DNA from: Eublepharis macularius | Taxonomy: Eukaryota; Chordata; Lepidosauria; Squamata; Eublepharidae | Assembly (NCBI RefSeq): GCF_028583425.1 | Contig: NC_072795.1 | Location: 66,416,001-66,480,000 of the forward strand | Direction: 5' to 3' | Length of the DNA stretch: 64,000 nt | Shown here: piece after piece, positions 45,651-56,620 of the stretch | How positions within the stretch are numbered: the stretch's first letter is position 1 | Layout of the letters: every line of letters starts with the position of its first letter | The notes under the pieces: model-generated | The model's database searches: none | The model's input: the letters and a program-made list of their open reading frames with translations, nothing else | What the model was told of the DNA's origin: nothing | Program-made: the position numbers and the translations under genes

Positions 45651-48600
45651 CTGAAAGCATAGGCAAGGGATTAGTCCTTGTAAAGAGTTTGTGACCTTCA
45701 CCATCTACTATACCTCATTGGAGACATTTGGCCAGGATCATTAGTTTTCTGTCACAGCAACACACAATCAGTTGTGGTAAGCAGACAGGTAACTTGCCTT
45801 TAACAATTAGCTGGGAGTCTTTAGTGAATTAATATTTTAATGTCTGTTTTTAAACTGAATCAATAAATTGACTAAACACAAACGCCCCAAACATTAATAT
45901 CTGACAAATCATGTTAATTGTATTGGACTTGGTAAGATATTTTTAAAAAATAAATACTGAAAAAAGGACATCATAGTCCACTGGACAGAAAGCAGGATTT
46001 GGACCTGGAAAACATCCATCATGGGATTGCTGAAAACTGGGTACAGGAGGAATTGTCCATGATATGAGGTTGCTGCTGAAAGTGGCAGCACTTGTTGGGT
46101 AACATCACCACTCTATAGCAGGTTGTTCAAGTTACTTTATATCCTGACCATCATTACACTGATTATTTCCTTATCCCTGCTCCATAAGAATGGCTAGTTC
46201 AATAGAATCAGGGAACTTTTGGGTGACAGCGCCATGTTTTGCTGTGGCTGTGTGGCTGTGACCTAAGCAGGTAAGACTGGGAAAAAAAACTGTTCCCTCT
46301 AGAAAGCATGATTTGACACTTCAAAAACCATAAGATTTTACTGAGCACAAGAGGTCAAATCTTCCATGGATTTAATGAGTAGTTACGGGTCAATTGTTTG
46401 ATTGGTTCAGTTCAGTAGAAATGCAATTCTTTATATTGGGTACATGAAACCATAACTGAGCAACATTGATAGCAACAGCACCTGGAATCAGGCACTTCAA
46501 AAGAGGCATAGGCAGGGAAAATTGCCTGGTGCCTAAGAGTATGGAGAAAGAGTGCCTGGGGAGAGATGGCCCAACAAGCCAGAATATCTGTAGCCGGCTT
46601 CTTTGAATCAGCACAATGGATTTGTTTCTATGCAAATCAAAAAAGTTCACTTACCTGGAGTGAGAACCATGAGGTTGGCAAGAGCTGCTACTTGCCCAAC
46701 CTTGTTTCTTGCATAGCAGCGGTAGGTTCCTTCATCTGTCACCCGCACAGCTTGGATCTGGAGCCAACTGGTCACTTCATATTTCTGAGGGCCTCCCCTA
46801 AACTAAAAGGAATTTAAATTTCAGCAAGCTAGCAGCTAATTACAAAAATTAATTTAAAAATCTTACATGAAAGTAGGTGGCTTGCACTGCCAGCCTAAGC
46901 AAAGTTACCTGTTTATAAGCTCATGGACTACTTACTTTGTGCAAGAAATTAGAACTCAGAAGCCATGCTAGCGCTTTGACTGAGTAGGAGGAAGCATTGC
47001 TCAAAGTGATATTTTATTTTGGACTAACAATAGTGTAGATTTCCATGCAATAATTGAACACACTTTGAGTCCTTGCTCAGTCAGTCACCGTTGCTGATGT
47101 GGTGAAGCCACACAGCCTTGACACAATTTACCTCCGAAGTTTACTGGTTATTTGTATGAATGTAAATACATCTCTGCATGTGAAAACAATCCGCCTTGAC
47201 ACAATCTACATCCAAAGTTTACTGATTATTACATTTGTCATCTCTGAATGTGAATATATTTGTCCATCTCTGAATGTGAATCTGTTTTCCTTCAGCTTTC
47301 TTTTCCTATGAACTCAGAACACTCAAATGCATCCAAAAATAATGTTACTTAATCAATGGGCAGGAATACATGAAGCACAGCAAAATATTTATTTTTTATT
47401 TTAAAAAACTGCTTTAAAATAACAAAGCAGGATTGAAACCATTTACAAATTCTGTAATACTTTTGGCAGGTCAGAACATTTGAAGAAAAGAGAAAAAGGG
47501 ATCTGTGTAGTGAAGTGGCCAGAGACTGACATAACTAAGTAGTCAAGGAGCTATCTATGAGATACTTTTTATTGCTTCAGCTCAATCCAGTATCCCCTCT
47601 GATCTTTTAGAAGATGTAGTTTCCTAGTCACATTTTACAACACAAGGCATAGAAACTTTTAAAAATTGAAATGTACGTTTCTCTGGCATCTTTATAAAAT
47701 TCCACACTATAAAGTTAAATTCTGGAATTTGCCTGCACAACCTTGCCAACCTTGTTCCATAAGGAATTAAGCAGTTTTCCAGATATGTTGGTGATAAACT
47801 AACCTTTAACTACAGTTGCTCAAATGAAACTGATGGACTAACAGTGCAATCCGGAGTGACTCCAGTCTAAGCCCATTTAGACTGGAGACACTCTGCTCAG
47901 GGCTGTAAATTGGTTTCCCCAGGCAATCACGTGATTCAGCAATACATTAGAGCCTGTCCAACTAACTGCTTAATATCCTCCTAGAAGAGATTTCCTATGC
48001 CATATATTCTCCAGCATTTCATCCAAACAATTTTTAATTAATTAATTCAGTGAAGTTTCTCTGTGGAGAGAATTCCATTGTTTTAATTTTTCCCTTTAGA
48101 AAAGCTACTCCTGGTGCCAGCTTTTATTTCTTTATTTTCATCCCCTGCATCTGCTTCCTTGGGCCAGCTTCAATGGACTTGTGGAATCTGTTGTCAAAGG
48201 GTAGGGCAACAAAGTGCCATTAAGTAAAACAACTGGCATTCTTCCTAGAGGGAAGAGGCTGTTACAAAAGTACACGACTCCCCAATCTGCTGCCCATATC
48301 TTACCCATAACAAGGAGCTCTTCCCAAACTCTTAAACTGGCAGTGACATATAGTGTTGCCCCACCCAAACACTCCATATAATGATACAACTATGTAGTTT
48401 CTATAAAAGCTTCCCAGGATTTCCTTACACACCCTCTAAATACAAGGGTAGGACTGTGGTTGCCCTGCAGGATCTCATGTTCTATTTTAGGCAAACTCTC
48501 CAAAGCCTGTTAACTCTTCTGAAGATAACTTGAAGCCTTCTGTCTTAAGGTATATCCAGTATTCACAACAGCAGTTGTGAATTACATCTTACAAAGGCAG

Positions 48601-51600
48601 GCAATAGTATGAGTATATAATTGAACTTCACAAAGGAAAATAAAAATCACAGAAGGATTCTCTTGTCTTCTCAGCAGCAATAAAAGACCCTCTGAAGAAC
48701 AAGGAGATACAGAAGGTCATCAGGATGAACAGATTAATTTTTACTTATTAAGCAGACACTCAGACTGCAAAGGCACCTGTGCAAGCAGGCAAGCATCCCC
48801 CAATTCCAAGGCTTGTGCAAGAAGAAAAGGATGGCTAGATGAGGCAACAGCTGAATTAGAGGTGTATTAGGACTGCCAAGAACTGGATAATGTGGGTTTT
48901 GTAATAACAACAACAACAACAACATTTGATTTACATACTACCCCTCAGGACAATTTAACACCCACTCAGAGTGGTTTACAGGGTATGTTATTATTATCCC
49001 CACAACAATCACCCTGTGAGATTGGTGGGGCTGAGAGAGCTCTGGAGAGCTGGGACTGACCTATGGTCACCCAGCTGGCTTCATGTGGAGGAGTGGGGAA
49101 TCAAACCTGACTCTCCAGATTAGAGTCCTGCCTGCCACTCTTAACCATTATGCCAAACTGGCTCTCTCTGTAGAAACAAGCGTAATGTTTTTTAAAAAAC
49201 AACCCACCATATATTGAGATCTTGTGGCTCACCTGAACAGAGATATGGGGGTCATCTCCAGGAAGCAGCATATCCAGCCCTTCCTTCCTCCATTCAATGG
49301 ATGCCATGGGATAGGCAAAGACCTCACAGCCAAAGATCACATCTTGCCCAGTGATGTTCCAAATGTCATAAGGAGGAGATATGATATGGGGCTCTGGGAA
49401 AGTCCAAAAAAAGATTTTAGCAGAAAGAAATAATCTCACTTGTGCTTATATATCATGTTTTTGCACAAGGCTGTATAGATGCATTCTCCCAATTTGGTAT
49501 AGCCAAGGTCTCATTTACAGCATTCCCTCTCACAGGGAGTTATTTAGCACAGTACAGTACAGTGCAACTGTTGTACTGTGTTCGCTATTTCCATATAGTA
49601 GAAATTGCCAGACCCTTTATGATGGAGCTGAATAGTCCTCTTTTGCCATGCCCACCCGCAGCTGTTAGTCGACAATGTGTTTACATCACAGCACATCTGT
49701 GAACCAGAGCTCTTGGCCCCTAAACGGTGGTCCGGTGCTTTGTCGCAGCCGTTTAAATGAAGTGCTTCCCAGGGATGTTGTTGCCTCCCTGTTGCTGGGG
49801 AAACATGACATCCTTGTGGCAGCTGCTAATCAGTCTGTTTATTGTCAGATGCTGTATCCTAGGCTGCTTTCCCTCCTGTTTTGTAATGTTATGTAGAGGG
49901 TTTTCTAAATGCTGTAGTAATGTGAGGCCAAATAGTATTAATATATTCATTTTCCTCTAATGCCCCATCCTTCTCCGCTCTATATCAAATCTCCAACACC
50001 TTTGATTTCTTCCACCACCCTTGTTGATCTATTGGAACCTGATTCTGCATTGAGCCATGTTTTTAAAAGCTATTTTAAGCCAAATGCCTTTCTTTTTAGG
50101 ATCATACTAGACATTTCTCTAAAGAGCTATCACCTGTCTAGTTCCATATTTCCTCTCCCTGATATCTTATAGTTCATCTGGTGTCTAATGACACAACATC
50201 CCATGTTTCCCTGCCCCCATTCCACATTGTTAGCTGTTGTGAACAGAGATGAGAGGGCAGAAGGAAATGAGAGATGTTGCATCATTAAGCAAGTTGCAGG
50301 AGATGTTTCAGGAAAGAGGCTGTTGTTCTGGCAGCAGATGCATAATTACAGAAATGTCTAATTTGGCCTTCAGAGGCCAAGCTCTGACACACTATGAACA
50401 CTTTGAAACAGATTAGGACAGGGCTCCTAGTATGGAAACGATAGCACCAATGATCAGAAACTGTGTTCCGGTGTAGCCAGCTGAGACCACAAATGTTGAC
50501 AGAAGAATAAACAATGCAAGTTAATGTATTGTTCAATGCCCAATTGTGGTTGTAAAATCCTGGATTTTGCTTTTTTAGTGACTTATAGCAAGGGAGTAGT
50601 ACAATACAGGAGAAGTATACATGCTGTATTATTATGGCAAAATGGTATGTAATAGGGAAATAAACGGAAAAGGGGAGCTGGAGAAAAGATGAAGGATTTT
50701 AAGGATTGCCATTAATGGTCATGGAGTTGAAAGCATGCTAAACTCCATAAGACTTAGTTCCACAAACTAATTTGTGGAAACAAGACCTCATCATTGGAAT
50801 CCATAGTTGGATTACATTCAATAACTACTGCTGTAGTTACACTTTTTTTTTCTTTACTAATCCTAAGGGCATATCTACTCATATGCCACTGTAAATAACA
50901 GCTACCCTGGCTTGCTTCTTGACTGTTGCCACTTTAGCTTAATAGGATCAGTTCCAAATTAGACCAATATCAGCTAGCCACATAAGAAGCTTTCAGTGGT
51001 TTACAATGTTTTTTGGTGCCTCTACCAAAAGATCTTGACTATATTGTCTCCTTTGAATAAAAGTGCATTTACATCTCTTCTCTCTCTCTTGACTACAACA
51101 TTCCAGGATGCTGTTGTCTACTAAAATGTGCCTGTGATCTGTCTAATGGTGGCCACTGGCTAGTATGAAAGAAATACATCTTTGAAAAATCCAAAATATT
51201 ATGTTCACTTAAAAGATTCTCCTGCCTGTACACCCCCCACCCCCCGCTAACAGCTAGCAGTGCTTTGTGCAGTTTTTCTATTTACAGTTTATTCAGCTAC
51301 ATATTGATACATCGGTAAATGTAGCTATTCCATTGCACTTTGAGTTTATTACATGCAGTTAACAATTTACACCTAGAACAAATTTGATACAAAGTATCAA
51401 ATGCTTTCTGATACAAAGTATCAAATGCTTTCTGCAAATGCTCAGCCAATTCCCCATGTTTAAGACATTAGACTATAATCTTTGTCTTCATAGTGTTCCA
51501 TAGAAATTAATTACTCAAATCAATTGAGTATTGTATACATTCTTCATTTCTACTACCATGTTTATTATAACAGGTTTACTGTTGTTCTTGGATTTGAGAT

Positions 51601-52230
51601 GGGATGGGGCTAATTTTCTCAGGATTTTCCATACTCTTTCCCCCCCATAAACATCATAGCTCGGCATTTCATGCAGAAATTAGAAGGAAGCCTTTGGTGT
51701 ACCATACCTGACTCACAAGGCCCCTCATGGGCCATGGTGAGATCAGCCCATGGATGGGAGTTTCGCATCTCTTGGAACTTGCAGATCTGGGCATAGGTTT
51801 TGCTGTCGGAGCCACAGATAGCCTGGCTAGATAAGCAAGTACATTGGGGCTCAGGCACTTCACCATGTTGTAGGTCCCCGGCATCAAGGCGGCACTCTAA
51901 GTGATCACCACACTTTCCATAGAAGTGGTTGGTATTGTCCAAGTCACAGATCTGTCCCTCCAGATTGGCACACTCCCAACAGCAGTCGCAGGCATCTCTT
52001 ACTACCCCAGCCAGGCAGCCACGTGGTGTGGGACATTCTTCCAACCTACATTCCACACAGCTCTCCCCTTCCTCCAAGAGCCTCTGCCAGCCACGTTGCA
52101 AATATTCTGGAGCAGTGGGCAATGCCCAGCTGAGAATGTCACAGTACAAGAAAAGCAACAGAAAGGTGACCTGTGAGGAGGCTGAGTTAGTAGAATGAGA
52201 CATTCTCACAATCTCTCTGGAAACTGGCAT
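45556..52230 (-). CDS. KAZALD1: KAZALD1, Kazal-type serine peptidase inhibitor domain 1 (IGFBP-rP10), four coding exons
   Basis: A secreted matrix protein of the IGFBP-related family. In other vertebrates it is linked to osteoblast growth and bone or limb regeneration. Join 52230-51708, 49393-49233, 46802-46655, 45650-45556: 927 bp, 308 residues (human about 304). A hydrophobic signal segment lies at about residues 21-36. The IGFBP-type cysteine module is at about 57-114, with ACDCCWECA. The Kazal domain is at about 130-172 (CGSDSKTYAQIC, ending GPC). The Ig domain is at about 176-275, with Cys197, Trp209 and DEGTYRC (Cys257). The tail is acidic and ends DESYDYY. Sequons lie at Asn187 and Asn281. 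All junctions are in phase with GT and AG. Intron 1 is 2.3 kb, intron 2 is 2.4 kb and intron 3 about 1 kb. A 5' noncoding exon, as in human, was not located. Confidence 0.95.
45651..46654 (-). other. KAZALD1 intron 3
   Basis: Intron of about 1 kb with no confident repeat. It contains one copy (46588-46616) of the 29-bp sequence also present in the 3' flank at 45414-45442. Confidence 0.7.
46655..46802 (-). CDS. KAZALD1: KAZALD1 coding exon 3 (second half of Ig domain)
   Basis: 148 bp, phase 0 in and phase 1 out. It encodes FRGGPQKYEVTSWLQIQAVR, VTDEGTYRCYARNKVGQV and AALANLMVLTP. The acceptor is CCTTTTAG|TTTAGG and the donor CTCCAG|GTAAGT, a consensus site. No ORF longer than 60 codons starts with Met here, so the exon was found by homology and splice signals. 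Confidence 0.93.
47116..47290. repeat. Tandem repeat, ~78-bp unit, two copies plus short echo
   Basis: Units at 47116-47193 and from 47194 both begin CCTTGACACAAT and share 'agtttactg' and 'catctctg.atgtgaa'. The end of the second unit is echoed: CATCTCTGAATGTGAAT occurs twice about 24 bases apart. Confidence 0.8.
47841..47908. repeat. Short palindromic squamate repeat
   Basis: ACAGTGCAATCCGGAGTGAC, 'tccagtctaagcccatttagactgga' and 'gacactctgctcagggc' form an inverted repeat. It is the same family as 56.62-56.71 kb. Confidence 0.7.
48900..49170 (-). mobile_element. tRNA-derived MIR-like SINE, complete (minus), in KAZALD1 intron 2
   Basis: From the (AAC)n/(GTT)n tail at 48904-48923, through 'tcaggacaatttaacacccactcagagtgg', 'gtgagattggtggggctgagagagctctggagagctgggactgac' and GAATCAAACCTGACTCTCC (B box, reversed), to 'cactcttaaccattatgccaaactggctc' (tRNA-like head, reversed). 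It ends about 60 bases from the donor of coding exon 2 and lies in gene sense. Confidence 0.85.
49233..49393 (-). CDS. KAZALD1: KAZALD1 coding exon 2 (first half of Ig domain)
   Basis: 161 bp, entering in phase 1 and leaving in phase 0. It encodes PPYDIWNITGQDVIFGCEVF and AYPMASIEWRKEGLDMLLPG, then DDPHISVQ. The acceptor is TTCCCAG|AGCCCC and the donor GTTCAG|GTGAGC. The open frame continues past both ends in the raw translation, but splice sites and homology place the edges here. Confidence 0.95.
49394..51707 (-). other. KAZALD1 intron 1 (between coding exons 1 and 2)
   Basis: 2.3 kb without exons. A T-run lies at about 50843. It carries one copy of a roughly 180-bp dispersed repeat (51.26-51.44 kb) with a 24-bp tandem duplication inside. 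Overlapping ORFs at 49.4-50.2 kb on both strands have no domain. Confidence 0.7.
51258..51440 (+). repeat. Dispersed ~180-bp repeat, copy A, with 24-bp tandem duplication
   Basis: Shares long blocks in order with 56375-56556: 'ttacagttt..ttcagctacatatt', 'aatatagctattccattgca' and 'tttgagtt.att'. Near its end TGATACAAAGTATCAAATGCTTTC occurs twice in tandem (51385-51408 and 51409-51432). The family is unknown. Confidence 0.7.
51708..52230 (-). CDS. KAZALD1: KAZALD1 coding exon 1 (signal peptide, IGFBP module, Kazal domain)
   Basis: Encodes residues 1-174 plus one base. The start is taken at the first in-frame Met (52230). A second Met ten codons in (MSHST) is a possible alternative, and both leave the hydrophobic segment FLLLFLY intact. 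A possible 3' splice site TATCCTCAG lies before 52266, so the exon probably begins there with a short 5' UTR. The donor is TCAG|GTATGG. The motif EYLQRGWQRLLEEGESC and the run EVPEPQCTC are close to human KAZALD1 as I recall it. The human ANLT sequon in the Kazal domain reads ADLT here. Confidence 0.95.
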
Positions 52231-52269
52231 TCATTCGTCACCCTTATTCTTAACTATCCCTGGACTCTG

Positions 52270-53125
52270 AGGATAGTAAATTCTACTTCCTCCTTTTCTT
52301 CAAAGCAACAAAGCCATCAGTTCCTATAAAAAAGGAAATGAAATTCAGAAAAGACTGATGTAATTGAATCCAATCTCTGAGTGAAACCCTGGCATACATT
52401 TCCCTGATGCCTATGGATGACAATAAAACTGAGGAATGGCTGTGGAACAGTGACAGGGAACATGATTTGCACAAAGACAATCACTCGTTTCAATCACTCG
52501 CATCTCTAGTAGTAAATATTGGTTTTACCACTCACATAAAGGTCTGAGACACTAGAAAGCCATGGTCAGTCAGCATAGGCAGTACCAAGCTTCACAGATC
52601 AATGGTCTGACTCAGTATAAAGTGTGACCACCCTCTTTCTGAACAAGAATGAGAGGGTGCTGTACTTGTAAATTTAACTGAAATGTCACCGACGTAGCCA
52701 CATTTTTGTCTTGGCATAGATGGGATTACATTATCCTATCACACTAGCTGTTTGAAGTACGATGCTATGGACCAAAAAAGATACCTTTGTCCCCTTTGGA
52801 TTGTGTCTTGATTGGCATCATAAGAATTTGAACCACTCTGCAGCTTCCTGTCTAAAAATGTCCGATTTTTTCTTGTGAAGTGTTACTGATGGCATTCACT
52901 GGGTTCTGCTGGATGTTCTGTCTCAGGGTCTAGGTTAGTGGCTGCCAGTGATAGGACCTCTTCAGCAGCAGCCCTTAGATTGCCATTGTCTTGCCAAAGA
53001 AGTCCATCTAGTAGTACCCTCTGATCTGTCTTTCAGGAAATAAACTAACAGGTTCCTCTACCACACGCCTGGAGGGAGCCGAAGGTGGAGTATTTTATAC
53101 TATCATGGGTATTTTTAAAAAATCT
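52270..53125. other. KAZALD1 5' flank, noncoding; SINE end fragment at 52.55-52.63 kb
   Basis: 'gaccactagaaagcc'-like text and GGTCTGACTCAGTATAAAG (about 52,545-52,625) are the 3' end of the second SINE family. No CpG island or clear promoter is visible here. A 5' noncoding KAZALD1 exon could lie here or further up. Confidence 0.4.
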
Positions 53126-53129
53126 TGTT

Positions 53130-53560
53130 GCTCTGCTTATTTAGAGTATTGTATACCCTGCCTTTGTCCTAACACCCAAGTTGGGTAACAACAACATATG
53201 CAGTACAAAAATAATCTACTAAAGTCATTAAAACACAGAATTAAGAAGATAACTCAGAGCTTGCATCTATAACCTTTAAGATGCCCCATAGCCTCTCTTA
53301 AATACTTTAATTTTACAGCTTTGTCAAGGGCCCCCAAGGGTAGGCGTATGCCTTGTCTCCTGTGGGAGGCTGTTCCACAGCCTGGGGCAGCAATAGAAAA
53401 GGCCTGGGCCTTATCTCATAGTAGATCATATTCTCAAGAGAGAGAGAACTGCTAGGAGAGCTTGTTTTGAGACCATGCTACAATTTTATCCTGGGTTGGA
53501 TTTAACTGATCATGTTATTTGTGTTTTTATACATTCTTAACAGCCTTGAGCACATTTTTA
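53130..53560 (-). mobile_element. L2/CR1-type LINE 3' end (minus), decayed
   Basis: On the plus strand: 'ttagagtattgtataccctgcctttgtcc' (tail region), a run of 'aacaacatatgcagtacaaaaataa...ttaaaacacag', then 'cccatagcctc' and 'tgggaggctgttccacagcctggggcagc' (reverse of a LWNxLP-type region). Order and direction fit a minus LINE with broken frames. Confidence 0.5.
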
Positions 53561-53782
53561 ATGAAAAAATGTAGAGCATAAATGACCTGCATACATTAGC
53601 TTGGATCCTACAAAAGAATTTCATTCATAGAATGATAGTCTCTATCATAGATCATGCTTTCTTTTCCAATAAAATGTCAGTTTGTGCAACAGCTCACTGA
53701 AAACCACGGATCTTGCACAAACTGAAGTTTAGCAGAAGCACAGTACAGGCTATCTAGGATGCATGGAACTCATTTATAGAGT

Positions 53783-53990
53783 TGCCAGCCTCCAGGTAGA
53801 GCCTGGATTTTCCTGGAATTGCAACTGATCTCCAGACTGTGTTGATCAGTTCCCTTGGAGAATATGGCATCTTCAGAGAGTGGGCTAAATGGCATCACAT
53901 TCCTGCTGAGCTCCCTCCTCTCCCCAGACACCCCAGGCTCCACTCCCAAATATCCAAGAATCTCTCAACCTGGAGTTGGCAACCATATAT
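53783..53990 (-). repeat. Squamate 'CTCCAGGTTGG...GGCAACCCT' repeat (minus)
   Basis: Opens AGAGTTGCCAGCCTCCAGGT, passes 'ggaattgcaactgatctccagac' and 'gatcagttcccttggagaatatgg', and closes 'ctctcaacctggagttggcaacca'. This is the full unit of 42.74 kb reversed. Confidence 0.75.
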
Positions 53991-54017
53991 AGTATCAAAT
54001 CTGAAGGAGAAACATTT

Positions 54018-54225
54018 AAAGGAGATGCTAGAGGATTCAGTGGCAGAACACTTTGCACTTAGATGATCTCAGGTTAAGACCCTGGCCTCCACAGCTGAAA
54101 AAACCAGGCAGCTGGTAATGCGACTCTAGAGAGCCTAAGACCTAGAGTGTCACTGCCAGTCAAGTAGGAAATACTAATCTTAACAGACCAATAGTCTGAC
54201 TCAGCATAAGGCTTTTTCATGAGAG
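54018..54225 (+). mobile_element. tRNA-derived squamate SINE (second family)
   Basis: Head GGATTCAGTGGCAGAACACT, then 'gcacttagatgatctcaggttaagacc' (decayed B box), 'tctagagagccta' and the end 'cagaccaatagtctgactcagcataaggc'. Matches 7.56 and 34.78 kb in order. Confidence 0.75.
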
Positions 54226-54279
54226 TATATACTCTAGTACACCTTAATGTGGTGGTGGGGGAGGGGGGGCTGAGTGTGT

Positions 54280-54592
54280 CAGTGATGCTGAAACCAACAC
54301 CATCAGGAGCTCAGGCTTGGTCAAGAGTCTAAACTCCTGGAAGGGTCAATCAAGGCAGAATGGTCAAAGCTGAGACACCAGACTAAGATGCATCCACCAC
54401 CTTCAAAAATCAATGCTAGGAAAAGTGGAAGGCAGTAGGAAAAGAGGAAGACCTAAAACGAGATGGCTTGACTCAATAAAAGAAGCCACATCCTCCAGTT
54501 TGCAGGATCTGAGCAAATCTGTTGATGATAGGACGTTTCGGGTCACCATAGGTCAGAGGTTACTTGACGGCACATAACACACACACACATTC
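54280..54592 (+). mobile_element. RTE/BovB-like LINE-derived 3' fragment with (CA)n tail (plus)
   Basis: The plus frame reads RGRPKTRWLDSIKEATSSSL, QDLSKSVDDRTFRV, then RLLDGT before the end CTTGACGGCACATAACACAC. The RGRPxTRW and xLDGT text is the C-terminal signature I associate with RTE-group LINEs, and the CA tail is typical. Only the last hundred codons or so are present. Confidence 0.65.
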
Positions 54593-55002
54593 TGTAGAAG
54601 ATCTTGAATGGTGGGACTTTTTGAAGTCCATTTGTAGTATTTTGCTATGTTTGGACCATGTAGGCAATTAGTGATCCTACTACCACAGTAATTTCTTTCT
54701 ACTCACATGAGAGGCATAAATGTATACCTCTTTGTTTCGCTTTCTGTAAACTAATTTACAGATAATTAATGCGTTCTGAAAACTAACCAAGATCTGCTTT
54801 CATATGAGGTAACGTTTTCAGTGCTCTTGCAAATATGTAATCTGTTTTAATTGGAATAGAAACAAACTGAAATACAAATATGTAAAAGATATGTAATAAA
54901 AACAATATTTCAAACATTTTCAAAATGTGATTTATATATTCAAAAATATATTTGGGAAGCCACTTCCTGAAGCATGATGCTCATCTCCTATTTTCTATTT
55001 TT
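54593..55002. other. Noncoding, AT-rich
   Basis: No feature recognised. Confidence 0.5.
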
Positions 55003-55680
55003 TAAAATTTATTTATGTCATTTATAGCCTGCCTTTCTCACTGAGATTCAGGACAGATTACACAGTGTGAGTCAGTACAGTCAATATCAAAACATTTCAA
55101 TAAAACACATAATGGGTCTATACATGCAACTTTGCAAAGATTTTTAAAACTCATAGAAATCTAATACAGAGCTGAAGAAATACTGAAACAGATCATGAGC
55201 AATTCTACAACTGACATATTAAACACAGGAACTACCCAGTAGGATCATACCTATAGTAGTGAAGTCTATGGTCCATTCATATCTATAGCAATGGTAGTAA
55301 AGTCTGTGGTCCCTCCTTATCCCTTTACCAATGGATCTCTATGAGACCACTTCCTTACAGTACTGCTCTTCTATCTGACTAAAAAGCCCTCTTGATTAAT
55401 TAAGTTTTGCATTCTTTGCAGAAGGCCAGGAGAGTGGAAGCATTCCTAATCTCCTCAGGCAGACCATTCCATAAAGTGGCGGCCACCTCCAAATTACACG
55501 TGTATGGGCAGCTGTTGATTCCTATGGCACCTTGGATTAAAATGTCCATCGTCCACCAGGGTTGCCTCATTACCTCACAAGGGAATGACATTCCTTCAAG
55601 GTAGAAAGAAGAGACATTACGTTTGCTATTGTTTGAGCCAAAGCCAATAAGCCATACCATACAACATCACACAAAGCCAT
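55003..55680 (-). mobile_element. L2/CR1-type LINE 3' end (minus), same family as 35.8-36.77 kb
   Basis: The tail 'atttatttatgtcatttatagcctgcctttctcactgagattcag', then 'acagattacacagtgtgagtcagtacagtcaat' and 'aatctaatacagagctgaagaaatactgaaa' matches 35.82-36.0 kb block by block. The minus frame near 55.4-55.6 kb gives CNLEVAATLWNGLPEEIRNA and STLLAFCKECKT, the C-terminal polymerase end. It is 5'-truncated and more decayed than its sister. Confidence 0.85.
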
Positions 55681-55694
55681 GGTTTTGTGTAAGT

Positions 55695-55905
55695 TTGCAT
55701 GGAGCAAGGGTTTGAGTACTGGATTAGGATCTGGGAGACCCATTTTCAGCTCCCACCTCTGCCATGGAAACTGTCCTGGTTATCTTGCGTCCGTCATGCT
55801 CTCTCAGCCTCACCTCTCAGTGTTGCTGTAAGGATAAAAAGAAAACTACATACTCTGCATAGGAGGAAGAGCAGACCAAAGCTCTAATAAATATCAATGA
55901 TGATT
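55695..55905 (+). mobile_element. tRNA-derived MIR-like SINE (plus), decayed
   Basis: 'ggattaggatctgggagacccattttcagctcccacctctgccatgg', then 'ctctcagcctcacctctcagtgttgctgtaaggataaaa' and 'gaagagcagaccaaagctctaataaata' follow the standard order. Confidence 0.7.
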
Positions 55906-55909
55906 GATG

Positions 55910-56370
55910 GCATTGTCTAAACACAAAACACTCCACTAAGTATGTATGTCAATTGTTAAATCTTATTTGAAACCATGGTCTAAAGTTCAACCACAGATAT
56001 TTTTCACTGTGGTTTGTGTGTGATGTAAAAGTGGAGCCCACCAGTCTTATACCCTGGAGCTACCCCCACCTTGGCATGGGTGAACCTCTGCAGGGGAAAA
56101 AAGCAAAGGTAATAAAATGAGCATTTGTTGAGGCCACCCAGCCCTTAAAGGATCATCTGCAAGCTAAATCCTGATTTTGCAAACTGATCACAGTAAAATT
56201 AAGCCATGGTCTAAAGTAATATCTGACCTGAGCCAATGACTTGAATGCATTATGTAATGTTACCTGGCAAAGATGTTACTGCGATGACCAGTTTATTTGA
56301 GGACTTGAAGTGGGAGAGTATAAACAGATTGATTTGATTATGTTTTGGTTTGTTACTTGTCTTCTCAGCT
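55910..56370. other. Noncoding, nothing recognised
   Basis: No gene or clear repeat. Confidence 0.45.
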
Positions 56371-56374
56371 CAAA

Positions 56375-56556
56375 CACAATGCATTGCAGTTTTCCTGTTT
56401 ACAGTTTGTTTATCCAGCTACATATTTTGTTACATCATTAAATATAGCTATTCCATTGCAGTTTGAGTTCATTTATAATTTGCAATTAATTACTCATGCT
56501 GTCAACTTGGGCCTAAAACAAAGTGGAGTATTAGCTTTCAGCAAATGCTGTCAGTT
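56375..56556 (+). repeat. Dispersed ~180-bp repeat, copy B
   Basis: Direct-orientation relative of 51258-51440, five kilobases upstream of it in gene sense. The strongest shared block is AATATAGCTATTCCATTGCA. It lacks the 24-bp duplication of copy A. Confidence 0.7.
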
Positions 56557-56620
56557 CAGCAGCTTCAGCTAAAGGAGAGCAGAGGAGACTCATGTAAGAG
56601 ATTAAAAGGCAAATGATGGA

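Larger units (their letters stand above)
46803..49232 (-). other. KAZALD1 intron 2, with tandem repeat, palindromic repeat and SINE
   Basis: Holds the two-unit repeat at 47.12 kb, the short palindromic repeat at 47.84 kb and the full SINE at 48.90 kb. The rest has no recognised feature. ORFs inside are not supported. Confidence 0.7.

Noticed and set aside
51901-52198. Plus-strand ORFs of 89-91 aa over KAZALD1 coding exon 1
   Set aside because: Antisense shadows of the real exon.
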